Assembly (NCBI RefSeq): GCF_003340495.1
Contig: NZ_QASA01000001.1
Span: 5,208,001 to 5,272,000 of the forward strand
Direction: 5' to 3'
DNA: 64,000 bases
Source: Adhaeribacter pallidiroseus
GTDB taxonomy: Bacteria; Bacteroidota; Bacteroidia; Cytophagales; Hymenobacteraceae
Shown here: piece after piece, positions 8,801 to 17,601 of the stretch
Numbering within the stretch: the stretch's first letter is position 1
Layout of the letters: every line of letters begins with the position of its first letter
Position numbers and translations under genes: made by a program
The notes under the pieces: generated by a model
Database searches by the model: none
Told to the model about the DNA's origin: nothing
What the model saw: the letters and a program-made list of their open reading frames with translations, nothing else

Positions 8801-9529
8801 TTATTTACTTTTTACGGCTTTTATTAAATCTTTGGCATCCTTGCCGGCTTCTAGGGCCAAGTACTCGGCTTGTAAACTTTTAATTTTTAATTCGTCGTTG
8901 GTAGAAATAGAAGTGGTAATTTCTTGTTTCCGGTTGTTCAGTTGCCGGTAAACGTAGTCGGTGTAATCCCAGTCGTTCTGGTCCCAGTTGTGTTTTTTAG
9001 CCCGGACCATGCCCATAAAAACCAGATAAGCTTCGCATACATTAGTAGCATTTATACTATTTAAATTCTGATATTCGCCCAGTAACTGTTTCTGGCGTTT
9101 TTTAATTTCACCGGCCTGCAAAGGCTTGCTGGTACGTTCTTTATTTTGTGCTTCCCACGCTTTGTATTTGGCTTTTGTTGCCAGGTACTCGGCTTTTGCA
9201 TCTTTCGATAAACTATCCAGGCCTTTCTCTAAATGAGCGGTTTTGCGCTTAAACTCAGCTTGTATCTCGGGTAGATTTTCGTTGGTAGCCGAATCTACTT
9301 TGTTGGCTTTCTGGTTTACCCAATCTTTAAATTTTTTTAATTCTTTCACGGCATTGGTATTTCCCCGGACTACCAGAATGGTATCCCGGGAATCTTGCTG
9401 GTCGACTCCGGCGCTGGCCGTAGAGGCTTCTTCTGCCTCGATGGTTCGCCGGGATTCACACGCGGACAGGGCGGTTCCGAGCGTAAAAAAAAGTAACAGG
9501 AAAGGCGCTGATTTATTCAATAATTTCAT
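8801..9529 (-). CDS. Lipoprotein with coiled-coil body, unknown function
   Basis: The reading frame extends to 9562, but the ATG at 9527-9529 is preferred because it begins a clear lipoprotein signal (MKLLNKSAPFLLLFF...ALSAC) with the lipidated Cys about 23 residues in. The remaining 220 residues are highly charged and helical (rich in Lys, Glu, Ala), with several heptad-like stretches. No known domain is recognised. It probably sits in a membrane leaflet facing the periplasm. It has its own terminator and is divergent from the M48 protease gene. Confidence 0.7.
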   Translation of the reverse strand: MKLLNKSAPFLLLFFTLGTALSACESRRTIEAEEASTASAGVDQQDSRDTILVVRGNTNAVKELKKFKDWVNQKANKVDSATNENLPEIQAEFKRKTAHLEKGLDSLSKDAKAEYLATKAKYKAWEAQNKERTSKPLQAGEIKKRQKQLLGEYQNLNSINATNVCEAYLVFMGMVRAKKHNWDQNDWDYTDYVYRQLNNRKQEITTSISTNDELKIKSLQAEYLALEAGKDAKDLIKAVKSK

Positions 9530-9806
9530 AGTTGGTGCGTTCATCAGTATATAAACTGCCATTGGAGTATTTTGGTATATACGTAATTTAGCCCCGGAAA
9601 GTCTAGGCTTTAGTTAAGGTAAGTAAATAGCTATTTACCAGCAAAATAACCGGTACTAGCATTCTGTCAGGATAAAACAGGTTGGCAGAAATATTGCATC
9701 TAACAGGTACATGCCCGATTAGAAAAAAAGCAGATTTTACCCGCTTCTATTCATTGATTAAGGACATTTTTAGAAGAAAAATAACGGTTACTGGTTCCTA
9801 TAAAAC

Positions 9807-10739
9807 ATGAAAAAATTCTGGCAGAAAATAGCATACGTACTGGCGCTTACCGTGCCATTATTGCCGCTTCCCGATACGGCGACAGCGGCCCACCCACATG
9901 TTCTTTCCAACGCGGCTCCGGCGGTAAACCCCGCAGGAGCGCGCGATATTATTAAAGAAATTATTGACGTAGTAGGCTTAAAGCCGCGGTTTGAAGTACG
10001 CGAATCAACGGAAGTACCCAATGCAGCGGCGGTTATTTACAACGGTAAACGCTATATTCTGTACAACGCGCAGTTTGTGGCTTCGGTTAACAATGCGGTT
10101 AAAACCGACTGGGCGGCTGTTAGTATTCTGGCGCACGAAATAGGTCATCATTTAAACGGTCATACTTTAATCCGGGGTGGTAGCAACCCGACTGATGAAC
10201 TGGAAGCCGACGAGTTTTCGGGGTTTGTGCTTCGGAAAATGGGCGCTACTTTACCGCAAGCGCAAGCCGCCATTGCGGCCTTAACCGACGAAAGTTATTC
10301 GGCTACCCACCCGGGCCGCTCGTCGCGGTTAACGGCCATTAGTACCGGTTGGCAAAACGCCAATGGTCAGATTGTAGCCAGCGCCAAACCCAATACCAAA
10401 GCAACTCCGCCGGTAATTGCGCAAGCCGAAGATCCGGAGCAACCAGTAGCTACCCGGCCGGTAGTACGCAAACAAGCCACGGCGGCCGGCCTGGATAGCC
10501 GTTCTATTTTGGGAAAAGTTACGTTTGAGGCGGCGCCCCGGGAACAGTTTTACGTGACTACACGTTATAATCTCGTACGTGTTACTGATGAGGGCATAGA
10601 AGTAGTTGGTAAACTTTCCCGTACGAATAACTCCGAAGTACCTTTTGTTTTTGAAAGCGATTATTTTCAGTCGCTGTATTTAACCCAGGAGGGGATGATT
10701 GTAAACCGTCGTGGACAAAAAGTGGGTTACGTGAGTTAG
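9807..10739 (+). CDS. M48-like metalloprotease, secreted
   Basis: This 310-residue protein has an N-terminal signal (residues 8-28, ending TATAAHP). The zinc motif HEIGHH spans H110, E111 and H114, and the downstream ELEADEFSG (E133) supplies the third ligand in the M48 pattern. After about residue 185 comes a Pro/Ala-rich linker and a C-terminal strand-rich region (residues 230-310) that I do not recognise. Unlike HtpX it lacks transmembrane helices in the catalytic part, so it should be periplasmic. It is followed by a strong terminator and is a single-gene unit. Confidence 0.88.
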   Translation: MKKFWQKIAYVLALTVPLLPLPDTATAAHPHVLSNAAPAVNPAGARDIIKEIIDVVGLKPRFEVRESTEVPNAAAVIYNGKRYILYNAQFVASVNNAVKTDWAAVSILAHEIGHHLNGHTLIRGGSNPTDELEADEFSGFVLRKMGATLPQAQAAIAALTDESYSATHPGRSSRLTAISTGWQNANGQIVASAKPNTKATPPVIAQAEDPEQPVATRPVVRKQATAAGLDSRSILGKVTFEAAPREQFYVTTRYNLVRVTDEGIEVVGKLSRTNNSEVPFVFESDYFQSLYLTQEGMIVNRRGQKVGYVS

Positions 10740-10792
10740 CATTAAGATTTTTTAAATTTTTTACTTTCCTGTTTTCTTGTTTCTTTGTTTGT

Positions 10793-10827
10793 AAGCCCTT
10801 GCCGGTAACCTTTGGCAAGGGCTTTTT
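10793..10827 (+). terminator. Rho-independent terminator of the M48 protease gene
   Basis: An 11-bp stem (AAGCCCTTGCC / GGCAAGGGCTT) is followed by TTTTT. It lies about 55 bases after the stop codon, after a T-run/AAA/T-run word. Confidence 0.88.
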
Positions 10828-10919
10828 ACGTATAGTAAGTTATGGGTGCTTTATTAAAAAATTATTACTTAAATACACGATATGAAGGCTACATAGGTTT
10901 TTGTAAAGGTTGATCCTAT

Positions 10920-11336
10920 TTAAGGTTTATAATTGTCCCAATATTCTCTGGGTGTAACAATTTTAGTATATTCGAATTCAGTTATTGTAAAATCAAGCGT
11001 ATTTCCTGTTATTAAATAATCAGCTGAACTTACCGCTGCTAACTCTAAAAATTTATTATCACTTGTATCCGTTAAAACTTCTACTTTCCGGTTAGTTTGA
11101 TAGAATGATGACAAATCTTTTAATTTAGCTAATACTACTTCTGCTTTAATTTTGAACGCATAAATTCTACTAAATTTTTCCCTTCCAAGTACCTCAATAT
11201 ACTCTGTAAAAATTTCGGTTAAAAGGCAGGGGTTCACTAATTGTTTAAAAACTAAATTATACAAAATTTTGGTTGGTACAGAGTTAGAAATTAGTGCTGA
11301 TACAATCACATTTGTGTCAAGGATGATTTTTTGCAT
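10920..11336 (-). CDS. PIN-domain toxin (putative toxin-antitoxin RNase)
   Basis: This 138-residue protein is a full-length PIN domain: MQKIILDTNVIVSALIS with catalytic D7, a second acidic position in the LLTEIFTEYIEV helix, and DTSDNKFLELAAVSSADYLITGN with the remaining acidic residues. It matches the 'toxin component, PIN family' proteins. Such proteins cut RNA, often tRNA or rRNA, when freed from the antitoxin. Its start overlaps the upstream antitoxin by 20 bases. The pair lies in a tract clearly more AT-rich than the flanking genes, suggesting acquisition. It is the intact counterpart of the broken module at 4762-5403. Confidence 0.88.
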   Translation of the reverse strand: MQKIILDTNVIVSALISNSVPTKILYNLVFKQLVNPCLLTEIFTEYIEVLGREKFSRIYAFKIKAEVVLAKLKDLSSFYQTNRKVEVLTDTSDNKFLELAAVSSADYLITGNTLDFTITEFEYTKIVTPREYWDNYKP

Positions 11337-11547
11337 CGCGTACTGCTTTTATTTCTGCATTAATCTCATCTAAAGTCATTTCAGACAATCCGGCTTCCTG
11401 CGCGATCTCATTACATTCTATTAAGGCTTTCCTGGCATATTCCAGGTTTACTTTTTCAATCAAGTCCGAAAACTTGATTTCTTGCCCGTTTCCTAGATCG
11501 TACTTTTGAAAGTCGGTTTCACTTACTTTTATTTGGATGATTCTCAT
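11317..11547 (-). CDS. Antitoxin of the PIN toxin-antitoxin pair
   Basis: This 76-residue protein begins MRIIQIKVSETDFQKYDLG, a short strand region, and ends with an acidic helix (MTLDEINAEIKAVRDAK) typical of antitoxins that wrap around PIN toxins. It overlaps the toxin start by 20 bases, so translation is coupled. Autoregulation by the complex is usual for the class; I could not find a clear palindromic operator in the 66 bases before it. Confidence 0.78.
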   Translation of the reverse strand: MRIIQIKVSETDFQKYDLGNGQEIKFSDLIEKVNLEYARKALIECNEIAQEAGLSEMTLDEINAEIKAVRDAKNHP

Positions 11548-11613
11548 TTGATCTTTAATTCAAATTTCTCTTCTAGTCTAAACTATTTTCTTAACTCTTG
11601 TTAACTTTTTGTA

Positions 11614-12612
11614 TTATTTCTCTTTATCGTTGTCCTTAGTAAATAAATTTAGCTGCTGTTTTTCTCCTTCTTTCTTCTGTCTATGTCGCCGACCCTCTGG
11701 TGTTTCTATCGGTTTATCATTTTCAAAGTAGTTATTAACTCTAGTAACCTCAAAGCTTGTTATTCTTTCTACTCCTTCATTGTCTATTTTTTTGTGTACT
11801 ACTAAATGGCAATTTATTGCAGTTCCATTTTTAAATTTGATTTCACCTACCTGAACTAGTGTTTTAAATTCTTTAGATTTCATTGAAAATGGAATTGGCT
11901 CACCATTATAAATCCCCATCCATTTATAATTCCCTTTTTTTAGTACAGGTGAGATGATTTCAATGACAGCGTTATCGATTTCGGTTGGCTCTAGTTCATC
12001 ACTAACTAAAATAAATTCTTTGAAGCTTCTTCGATAGACGACTTGTTCATTATATCGTTCCTTTTTGTTACTATCAGAAACTAAAAATGAAACTTTTTCA
12101 ACTTTAGGATACTTTTCAAGTACTTCATAAAAGTTTGATTTCTTTTTCTTAATTACACTATTTTCTTCTAATTGTTGACTATTCTTACTTATTTCCTGTC
12201 TTAACTTTTCAATTTCAAGCTTCAGTTTTTCTTTTTCGAGTTTATTTATCTCAGGATCTTCAAAAAATTTTTCTATTAGCTTTTCTGTCGCCTTGCTGAT
12301 AGACGTTGTTATTGGCGTAACAATTATACTTGTCAAAAAAGCTACGATTAATGCGACCGTAATTGTCGCTTTTTTGTTTTCATCTTTAGCTGCAACTTTA
12401 AACCATCTTCTAAGTCCGCCATCAGCTAAAGGTTCTGTTTCAATAATAATAACTATCTTAAATACCGATGCAATTTCTCGAATTATTCCTAAGAACTCAT
12501 ATTCACACTTGTTCTGAACAACAGCGTCCATTAAATGAGTATTGTCTGTAAACCAATTATGAAGTTCTATTGTCCTACGGTCAATTATTGATATTTCATT
12601 TTCAATACCCAT
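11614..12612 (-). CDS. Orphan membrane-anchored coiled-coil protein in an AT-rich islet
   Basis: I do not recognise this 332-residue protein. Residues 1-95 look like a compact alpha/beta domain with a conserved-looking ETEPLADGGLRRWFK stretch. A hydrophobic hairpin follows at about 105-128 (TITVALIVAFLTSIIVTPI), then a Lys/Glu-rich coiled coil (145-178), then a strand-rich domain (185-300) and a very basic and charged tail. It could sit in the inner membrane with both ends in the cytosol. It lies 66 bases upstream of the PIN antitoxin on the same strand, and its base composition is near 30% G+C in sampled lines against about 43% in neighbouring yebC. A defence or stress role is speculation from context. 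Confidence 0.6.
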   Translation of the reverse strand: MGIENEISIIDRRTIELHNWFTDNTHLMDAVVQNKCEYEFLGIIREIASVFKIVIIIETEPLADGGLRRWFKVAAKDENKKATITVALIVAFLTSIIVTPITTSISKATEKLIEKFFEDPEINKLEKEKLKLEIEKLRQEISKNSQQLEENSVIKKKKSNFYEVLEKYPKVEKVSFLVSDSNKKERYNEQVVYRRSFKEFILVSDELEPTEIDNAVIEIISPVLKKGNYKWMGIYNGEPIPFSMKSKEFKTLVQVGEIKFKNGTAINCHLVVHKKIDNEGVERITSFEVTRVNNYFENDKPIETPEGRRHRQKKEGEKQQLNLFTKDNDKEK

Positions 12613-12747
12613 TTTTTATTCAAACCTGTTGTTAGAGGTAATCGTCTTAATACTTCTACAGCCAATGAAGAGCTTAACTTCATATGGCATAAGTATTTAA
12701 TATAGCAGTGCCTACTTTTAATTACGTAAGCTCTTATATGTTATACA

Positions 12748-13455
12748 TCAGGCCATGTTGTGGTAAACAGCTTGCACGTCATCGTCTTCCTCAATCTTCT
12801 CAATTAAAGCTTCAATTTCTTCGGCTTGCTCGTCGTTTAGCTCGGTGCGGGTGTTGGGGATGCGTTGTAATTCAGCGCTGGTAACCGGTAAACCTTTTTC
12901 TTCCAGGGCTTTTTGCATGGCCCCGAAATCGGTAAAAGCAGTTTCCACAATTATTTCGCCTTCGTGCTCGTAAATATCTTCGGCGCCATAATCAATTAAA
13001 TCCAGTTCCAGTTCTTCTGTATCTAAACCTTCGGCGGGTAACCGGAAAATGCCTTTGCGGGTAAATATAAAATCCAGGGAACCGGTTTTGCCTAAGGTGC
13101 CGCCCGCGCGGGATAAATATACCCGGATGTTGGCTACCGTACGGTTGATATTATCGGTAGCCGTTTCTATCAGAATGGCAATGCCATGGGGGCCGTAGCC
13201 TTCGTATACTACTTCTTCGTAATCTTTTTCTTCTTTGCTCGAGGCTCGCTTAATGGCCGCCTCTACCCGGTCTTTGGGCATGTTTACGCCTTTCGCGTTT
13301 TGAATAGCGGTACGCAAACGCGCGTTTGCATCCGGGTTGGGGCCATTTTCTTTTACGGCCATTACGATCTCTTTGCCTAAGCGCGAGAACGCTTTCGACA
13401 TTTTATCCCAACGTTTAAACTTACGGGCTTTTCTAAATTCAAATGCTCTTCCCAT
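12748..13455 (-). CDS. yebC: YebC/PmpR family protein
   Basis: The 235-residue protein is a full-length YebC: N-terminal MGRAFEFRKARKFKRWDKMSK, the ENGPNPDANARLRTAIQNAK helix region, the GYGPHGIAILIE motif and the acidic C-terminal domain. YebC proteins were annotated as transcription regulators; later work on family members points to a ribosome-associated role in translating proline-rich stretches. The Bacteroidota variant is slightly diverged at the start (usually AGHSKW). It appears to be a single gene. Confidence 0.95.
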   Translation of the reverse strand: MGRAFEFRKARKFKRWDKMSKAFSRLGKEIVMAVKENGPNPDANARLRTAIQNAKGVNMPKDRVEAAIKRASSKEEKDYEEVVYEGYGPHGIAILIETATDNINRTVANIRVYLSRAGGTLGKTGSLDFIFTRKGIFRLPAEGLDTEELELDLIDYGAEDIYEHEGEIIVETAFTDFGAMQKALEEKGLPVTSAELQRIPNTRTELNDEQAEEIEALIEKIEEDDDVQAVYHNMA

Positions 13456-13535
13456 AGTAATTTATAATCTAATGTTTTTGTTCTTTTGGCTGAATGTTAA
13501 AAGAAGCAAGTTACACTTCTTTCGGGTTATGGAGC

Positions 13536-13595
13536 AAGTAAGTTTTAAGTTAGAAGGTTGGAAAGTTAAAAGGTTGAAAAGTTGCCAAGTTGTAG
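13536..13595. repeat. Degenerate AAGTT/GGTTG short tandem repeat
   Basis: About seven imperfect 7-9 base units built on AAGTT(G) and AAGGTTG follow each other in the gap between yebC and the symporter gene. No coding or hairpin explanation is evident. Confidence 0.55.
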
Positions 13596-13671
13596 TTTTA
13601 ACCTATTTTCCGCTGCGTATTATAACAATTCCTTCATAGAACTACTGATTTTACCGATCAGATCGCTAAAA

Positions 13672-15075
13672 TTACTCCGAAGAAAATTTTATCGGTGCTG
13701 GGTGAGCCGTTGAAACCGGCCAGAATATACCCAACACCCACCCCACTATACTCGCCAGCAAACCATACAACAGCGGATTAATGGTAGTATCGAGCCACAA
13801 AGCCCCTAACCAAACCACCATGCCGGCTACCATCGAAATAATGGCGGCTAATGATGATACGCGTTTGGTATATAAACCCGCTACCAACGGCACAAACAAC
13901 GACACCAAACTTAAAGCCGACGACGAACTTACCAATTCGTAAATGTTACTTTTTAACAAAGCCATGATTAACCCCACGCCCGACACCAGCAACACGCAAA
14001 CCCGCGACAAAAGCAAAAGTTGTTTATCGGTGATTTTAGTAAAATAAGGCTTAAAAATATTCTCGCTGAGGATAGCCGCGGGCGCCAGAATAGCCCCGCT
14101 TGCCGTACTGATAATAGCCGAAATTAAAGCGCCGAAAAACAAAATTTTAACCCACAACGAGGTAGAATGCAGAATCAGGCCGGGCAACAATAATTGGGTA
14201 TCGCCTTGAAGCAATGTTGGCTGCAGGACCTTGGCATATAAAACCAGAATGAGCGGCAGCAAAGCAATGGTTAAGTAAAGACCAGCCGCCGCTAAAGAAG
14301 AGTACACCGCCGTTTGCTCCGACTTAGCCGACATAACCCGCTGAAATACGTCTTGCTGCGGAATAGAACCTAAGCCAATGGTAAGCCAGAGGGCCAGGTA
14401 ATTGAGCCAGGTAGTAAAAGAATTTTGCGGCGGTATAAAGTCGAAAAAATGCGGCGGCACCGTGCGGAGTACGTCCTGCACCGGCACTTTGTCCACAATA
14501 TTAATGGTAACGAAAATTAAGCCGCCAATAATCATAATGGTTTGCAGAAAGTCGGTAATCGATACCGACCACATACCCCCCATGTACGTATAAATAATAA
14601 CGGCTACGGAGCCCAGAATAATACCCAACGTGATAGACAGCCCGGAAATTAAATTTAAAATAATGCCCAGCGCTACCATTTGCGCCGCCACCCAGCCAAA
14701 ATACGAGATCACCAGAAAAAACGAAGCTACCAGTTCGGTGGTGCGGTTAAAATACAACCGGTAAAAATCACCGAAAGTAAGCAGGTTAAGCCGGTAAAGC
14801 TTTTTAGCAAAGAACAATCCTACCAGAACCAGACACAGCGCGGCGCCAAACGGATCTTCAATTACGCCCAGTAGACCATTTTCGGCAAACTCCGAAGAGG
14901 CGCCTAAAACGGTTTCGGAACCAAACCAGGTTGCAAACACTACAGCCGTAGAAATGTAAAAAGGCAATTGCCGTCCGGCCAGTAAAAAATCGCTGGTGTT
15001 TTGTACCCGGCGTGCCGCCCATACGCCGATAAATACATTGATTAATAAGTATAACCCGATAAATAACAGTAGCAT
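13672..15075 (-). CDS. Sodium:solute symporter family transporter
   Basis: The 467-residue protein is hydrophobic throughout with about 13 membrane segments. SSF hallmarks include the start GVWAARRVQNTSDFLLAGRQLP, ATWFGSETVLGASSEF, the glycine-rich IIYTYMGGMWSVSITDFLQ region in the middle, and LISAIISTASGAILAPAAILSEN. It would couple solute uptake to the sodium gradient in the inner membrane; the substrate cannot be told from sequence. It stands alone, with no neighbouring catabolic genes. Confidence 0.92.
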   Translation of the reverse strand: MLLLFIGLYLLINVFIGVWAARRVQNTSDFLLAGRQLPFYISTAVVFATWFGSETVLGASSEFAENGLLGVIEDPFGAALCLVLVGLFFAKKLYRLNLLTFGDFYRLYFNRTTELVASFFLVISYFGWVAAQMVALGIILNLISGLSITLGIILGSVAVIIYTYMGGMWSVSITDFLQTIMIIGGLIFVTINIVDKVPVQDVLRTVPPHFFDFIPPQNSFTTWLNYLALWLTIGLGSIPQQDVFQRVMSAKSEQTAVYSSLAAAGLYLTIALLPLILVLYAKVLQPTLLQGDTQLLLPGLILHSTSLWVKILFFGALISAIISTASGAILAPAAILSENIFKPYFTKITDKQLLLLSRVCVLLVSGVGLIMALLKSNIYELVSSSSALSLVSLFVPLVAGLYTKRVSSLAAIISMVAGMVVWLGALWLDTTINPLLYGLLASIVGWVLGIFWPVSTAHPAPIKFSSE

Positions 15076-15377
15076 TTTAAAAAATAGCTGGCAAGAAAAG
15101 TATGTACGGCCGTAAATTACAGATTATTGGGAGCAAATACTTTCCTGCTTTTACCATTGCTCTGTTTCCTAAAGGTGAGCATAATTTAATTTAAAATTTT
15201 CGGGTGCTTACTTCATCTAGGTAAAGCTTTGATAATGACTATACTTCAGCTTTGCTAACCGTTCAGCAACTCGTTTATGTCACAAAAAAGCGCCAAAATA
15301 TCCATTAACACTTTGCGAAAGTAAGCCGTATAGCTGAAACATACCAAAATGATTGGACAACACTAAACCATAAAACT
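15076..15377. other. Intergenic gap between divergent symporter and YciE-like genes
   Basis: This 302-base gap must contain promoters in both directions. An ACTTTGCG stretch near 15310 may be part of the rightward promoter, but no exact TAnnTTTG box is seen. No RNA gene is evident. Confidence 0.4.
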
Positions 15378-15869
15378 ATGAGCAAATTAAAAAATTTAGA
15401 TGATCTCTTTCAACACGAGATTAAAGACTTGTACAGCGCCGAGAAACAATTAATTCAGGCGTTACCTAAAATGGCCGAATCGGCTACTGACCCGAAATTA
15501 AAGCAACAGTTTGAACAACACCTGGAACAAACCAAAGCCCAGAAAGAACGCATCGAGAAAGTATGCGAGTTGTTAGGCATTTCGCCGGGCCGCATGAAGT
15601 GTGAAGCCATGGAAGGTTTGATTAAAGAAGGTCAGGAATTAATTGCCGAAGATGCTGATCCGGAAGTAAAAGATGCCGGCCTGATTGCCAGCGCCCAGCG
15701 CATCGAGCATTACGAAATTTCGGGTTATGGTACCGCTGTTCATTATGCCGAGCGTTTAGGCCATGCCGAAGCCCAACAGTTATTAAGCGAAACGTTAAAA
15801 GAAGAACAAACCGCGGATACCTTATTAAATAAACTGGCGAAAGGTTATATCAACCAAAAAGCCATGTAG
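15378..15869 (+). CDS. YciE/DUF892 ferritin-like protein
   Basis: This 163-residue all-helical protein begins LKNLDDLFQHEIKDLYSAEKQLIQALPKM, the typical start of DUF892 proteins, with metal-type Glu/His positions in four helices (HEIKDLYSAE, EQHLEQT, RIEHYEISGYG, LSETLKEEQ). The family has a ferritin-like fold and is often linked to general stress responses; its function is not settled. It is followed by its own terminator and then by a small acidic protein, a grouping that suits stress induction. Confidence 0.92.
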   Translation: MSKLKNLDDLFQHEIKDLYSAEKQLIQALPKMAESATDPKLKQQFEQHLEQTKAQKERIEKVCELLGISPGRMKCEAMEGLIKEGQELIAEDADPEVKDAGLIASAQRIEHYEISGYGTAVHYAERLGHAEAQQLLSETLKEEQTADTLLNKLAKGYINQKAM

Positions 15870-15890
15870 TAAATGCTTTTTGACTGCTTA

Positions 15891-15920
15891 AAAGAACCTG
15901 CCTAAAGCAGGTTCTTTTAT
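15891..15920 (+). terminator. Terminator of the YciE-like gene
   Basis: An 11-bp stem (AAAGAACCTGC / GCAGGTTCTTT) with a 5-base loop, then TATTT, lies 21 bases after the stop. Confidence 0.85.
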
Positions 15921-16099
15921 TTAGGATCTATTGACAAGTTCAAAAGCCAGCAGCAACTGGTTTTTTTAAATTTTTGCCTTTTATGGGCAGTAAAGTGCTC
16001 AGCCGGACAAGTTAATAACTTTAACTGCTCAATATGAGTACCTATAGTTCGGCTTTACCGAAGCCCATTGGTACATCTGTAAACATAACTTATATAATC

Positions 16100-16327
16100 A
16101 TGGAAAAGAAAGAACCGCAGGATAACAAAATAAAAGACGAACAAACCCAAACTACCAACAGCCAATTAACCGGCTCCGACGATGATAAAGTAAAGCGAAA
16201 TCTAACAGGAACCGGCGCAAGTAAATCCGACGAAAATTGGGACCAGGAGCAGCAACAGGAAGACGAAAGAGACCTGGAAGACCGCGACACCAATGATGGT
16301 GATGCTAACACGGAGAATAATTTTTAA
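16100..16327 (+). CDS. Small acidic hydrophilic protein, unknown
   Basis: The frame is open from an ATG at 16034, but the second ATG at 16100 is the better start because the residues from it (MEKKEPQDNKIKDEQTQTT) set the uniform composition of the protein. The 75-residue product is almost free of hydrophobic residues, rich in Asp, Glu, Gln and Asn, and ends in an acidic stretch (DLEDRDTNDGDANTENNF). It is probably disordered. Its position after the YciE-like gene suggests a stress role by association only. Confidence 0.5.
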   Translation: MEKKEPQDNKIKDEQTQTTNSQLTGSDDDKVKRNLTGTGASKSDENWDQEQQQEDERDLEDRDTNDGDANTENNF

Positions 16328-16675
16328 TTAAGCAGGAGCAGTCTGGTTTAGGCGCTACTATAATAAACTTTACTGCTCCTTTTCTTTCTCCCACAAAAAT
16401 AATTTAAAAATTTTTGCTTTAAATAGTACTAAAAAAGTTAGGATGCAAAACTGCTTCTTAAGCGTAGCACTTGGCTTTCAAATTCTTTCGCAACCATCTT
16501 TTTACCTATTTTGCGGCAAAAAACAGTATTTTACAAATAAGTTTATTCATTTATTTAGAACCTTGATATAGTTAAAAAAGAAAAGTTCAAGAAAAAAATG
16601 GAATAAACTAAATCTTAAACTTGCGCGTTTAAGATTGATTACCAATGAAATTAGTGTCCAACTAACTTTTTAAAC
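16328..16675. other. Intergenic gap with probable terminator and T-run/A-run words
   Basis: This 348-base AT-rich gap starts with a probable terminator (16334-16384). The rest, up to the 3D-domain gene, holds A-run/T-run words near 16405 and long A/T stretches. No RNA gene or further coding frame is visible. Confidence 0.4.
16334..16384 (+). terminator. Probable terminator of the small acidic protein gene
   Basis: AGGAGCAGT and ACTGCTCCT pair over 9 bp, with a long 29-base loop, and are followed by TTTCTTTCT. The long loop makes it weaker than the others here. Confidence 0.5.
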
Positions 16676-17224
16676 ATGTTAAGATACAAAATCGATGGTA
16701 TTTTCTTCTTATTTATTTCTTTAGTTACGTTCCCGCACCTCGTGTCCTACTCAAAGGAAGAAAAGCCAACTTATTCTACCACTTACCATTTTGAGAGCCT
16801 TCTTGATAGAGCCAACTCCTTTAAATCAACCCGGATTACTACTGCCAAAAAAACCCTCCAAAAAAAGAAAACGGCGCCTGTTGAAGAATTACACATCACC
16901 CATGTTACGGCTTCTGTTTATTTCCCCGAAGAAGCGCAAACTGATTCTTCTCCCTTAATTACCGCCGATGGTTCGCGTATCAACGAAATTCACCCCAAAA
17001 AACATAAATGGATTGCAGTATCGCGCAATTTGCTTACCCGTTGGGGCGGCCACATTGAATTTGGCGATAAAGTAAAAGTAAGCGGCATTTCGGACCGCCT
17101 GGATGGCATATACGTGGTCCGCGATACTATGAAAAAACGGCTCCGGAACCGCATTGATATTTTAGTAGGTCCCAACGATAAGGTAATGGGCCGCTGGAAC
17201 GATGTAAAGCTTACTAAGCTCTAA
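16676..17224 (+). CDS. 3D-domain (double-psi beta-barrel) secreted protein
   Basis: The 182-residue protein has an N-terminal hydrophobic signal (residues 8-25), a Lys/Thr-rich linker, then a 3D domain from about residue 75: VTASVYFPEEAQTDSSPLIT, KHKWIAVSRNLL, GDKVKVSGISDRLDGIYVVRDTM and IDILVG. The three-Asp pattern that names the domain is partly visible in these motifs. The fold is related to RlpA and MltA C-terminal domains and is usually tied to cell-wall glycan processing. Enzyme activity is not certain. Confidence 0.8.
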   Translation: MLRYKIDGIFFLFISLVTFPHLVSYSKEEKPTYSTTYHFESLLDRANSFKSTRITTAKKTLQKKKTAPVEELHITHVTASVYFPEEAQTDSSPLITADGSRINEIHPKKHKWIAVSRNLLTRWGGHIEFGDKVKVSGISDRLDGIYVVRDTMKKRLRNRIDILVGPNDKVMGRWNDVKLTKL

Positions 17225-17330
17225 TTCAACTTCTGCCTGGGAGCAGTTACTTTTTTCTTTAGTATTGCTATAATTTAGTTTTATAGCGTAAAACCTTATT
17301 CCGGTTACATAACAGTAGTTGTTGTGTAAT

Positions 17331-17370
17331 AAGCAGCCTGGCCTTTGTTGCCATCAGGGCTGCTTTTTTA
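17331..17370 (+). terminator. Terminator downstream of the 3D-domain gene
   Basis: AAGCAGCC and GGCTGCTT form an 8-bp stem followed by TTTTTAATTTTT. Confidence 0.7.
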
Positions 17371-17450
17371 ATTTTTAAACCTTCCGCAACTACTTTGTTC
17401 GGCTGTTTTATCCGGTACGGTGTTCCACAGGTACCATAATAAAAATTTAA

Positions 17451-17481
17451 TTTGGAATAAAAATAAAAGCCTCTACTTTTG
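17451..17481 (+). promoter_or_regulatory. Consensus Bacteroidota promoter of the TonB receptor operon
   Basis: A TTTG -33 element (17451-17454) and an exact TAnnTTTG -7 element (TACTTTTG, 17474-17481) are separated by 19 bases, as in the known Bacteroides housekeeping promoter. Transcription should begin near 17488. Confidence 0.7.
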
Positions 17482-17601
17482 CACCCGCTTTCCCCGATCT
17501 ACTTTTTCGCCCCACTCAAAACAAACAAACAAATGACCCCACGACACCTGTAGCATTTTAGTAAACCTTTGACCATCAAACCAATCCAAATTTAAACAAC
17601 T

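Larger units (their letters stand above)
17225..17601. other. Gap holding a terminator and the TonB-receptor promoter
   Basis: This 377-base gap contains the terminator at 17331-17370 and a consensus promoter at 17451-17481, leaving a leader of about 115 bases before the TonB receptor start. Nothing further is recognised. Confidence 0.6.

Noticed and set aside
16034-16099. Upstream ATG extending the small acidic protein
   Set aside because: The 22 added residues have a different, more hydrophobic composition, and the second ATG begins the uniform acidic sequence.
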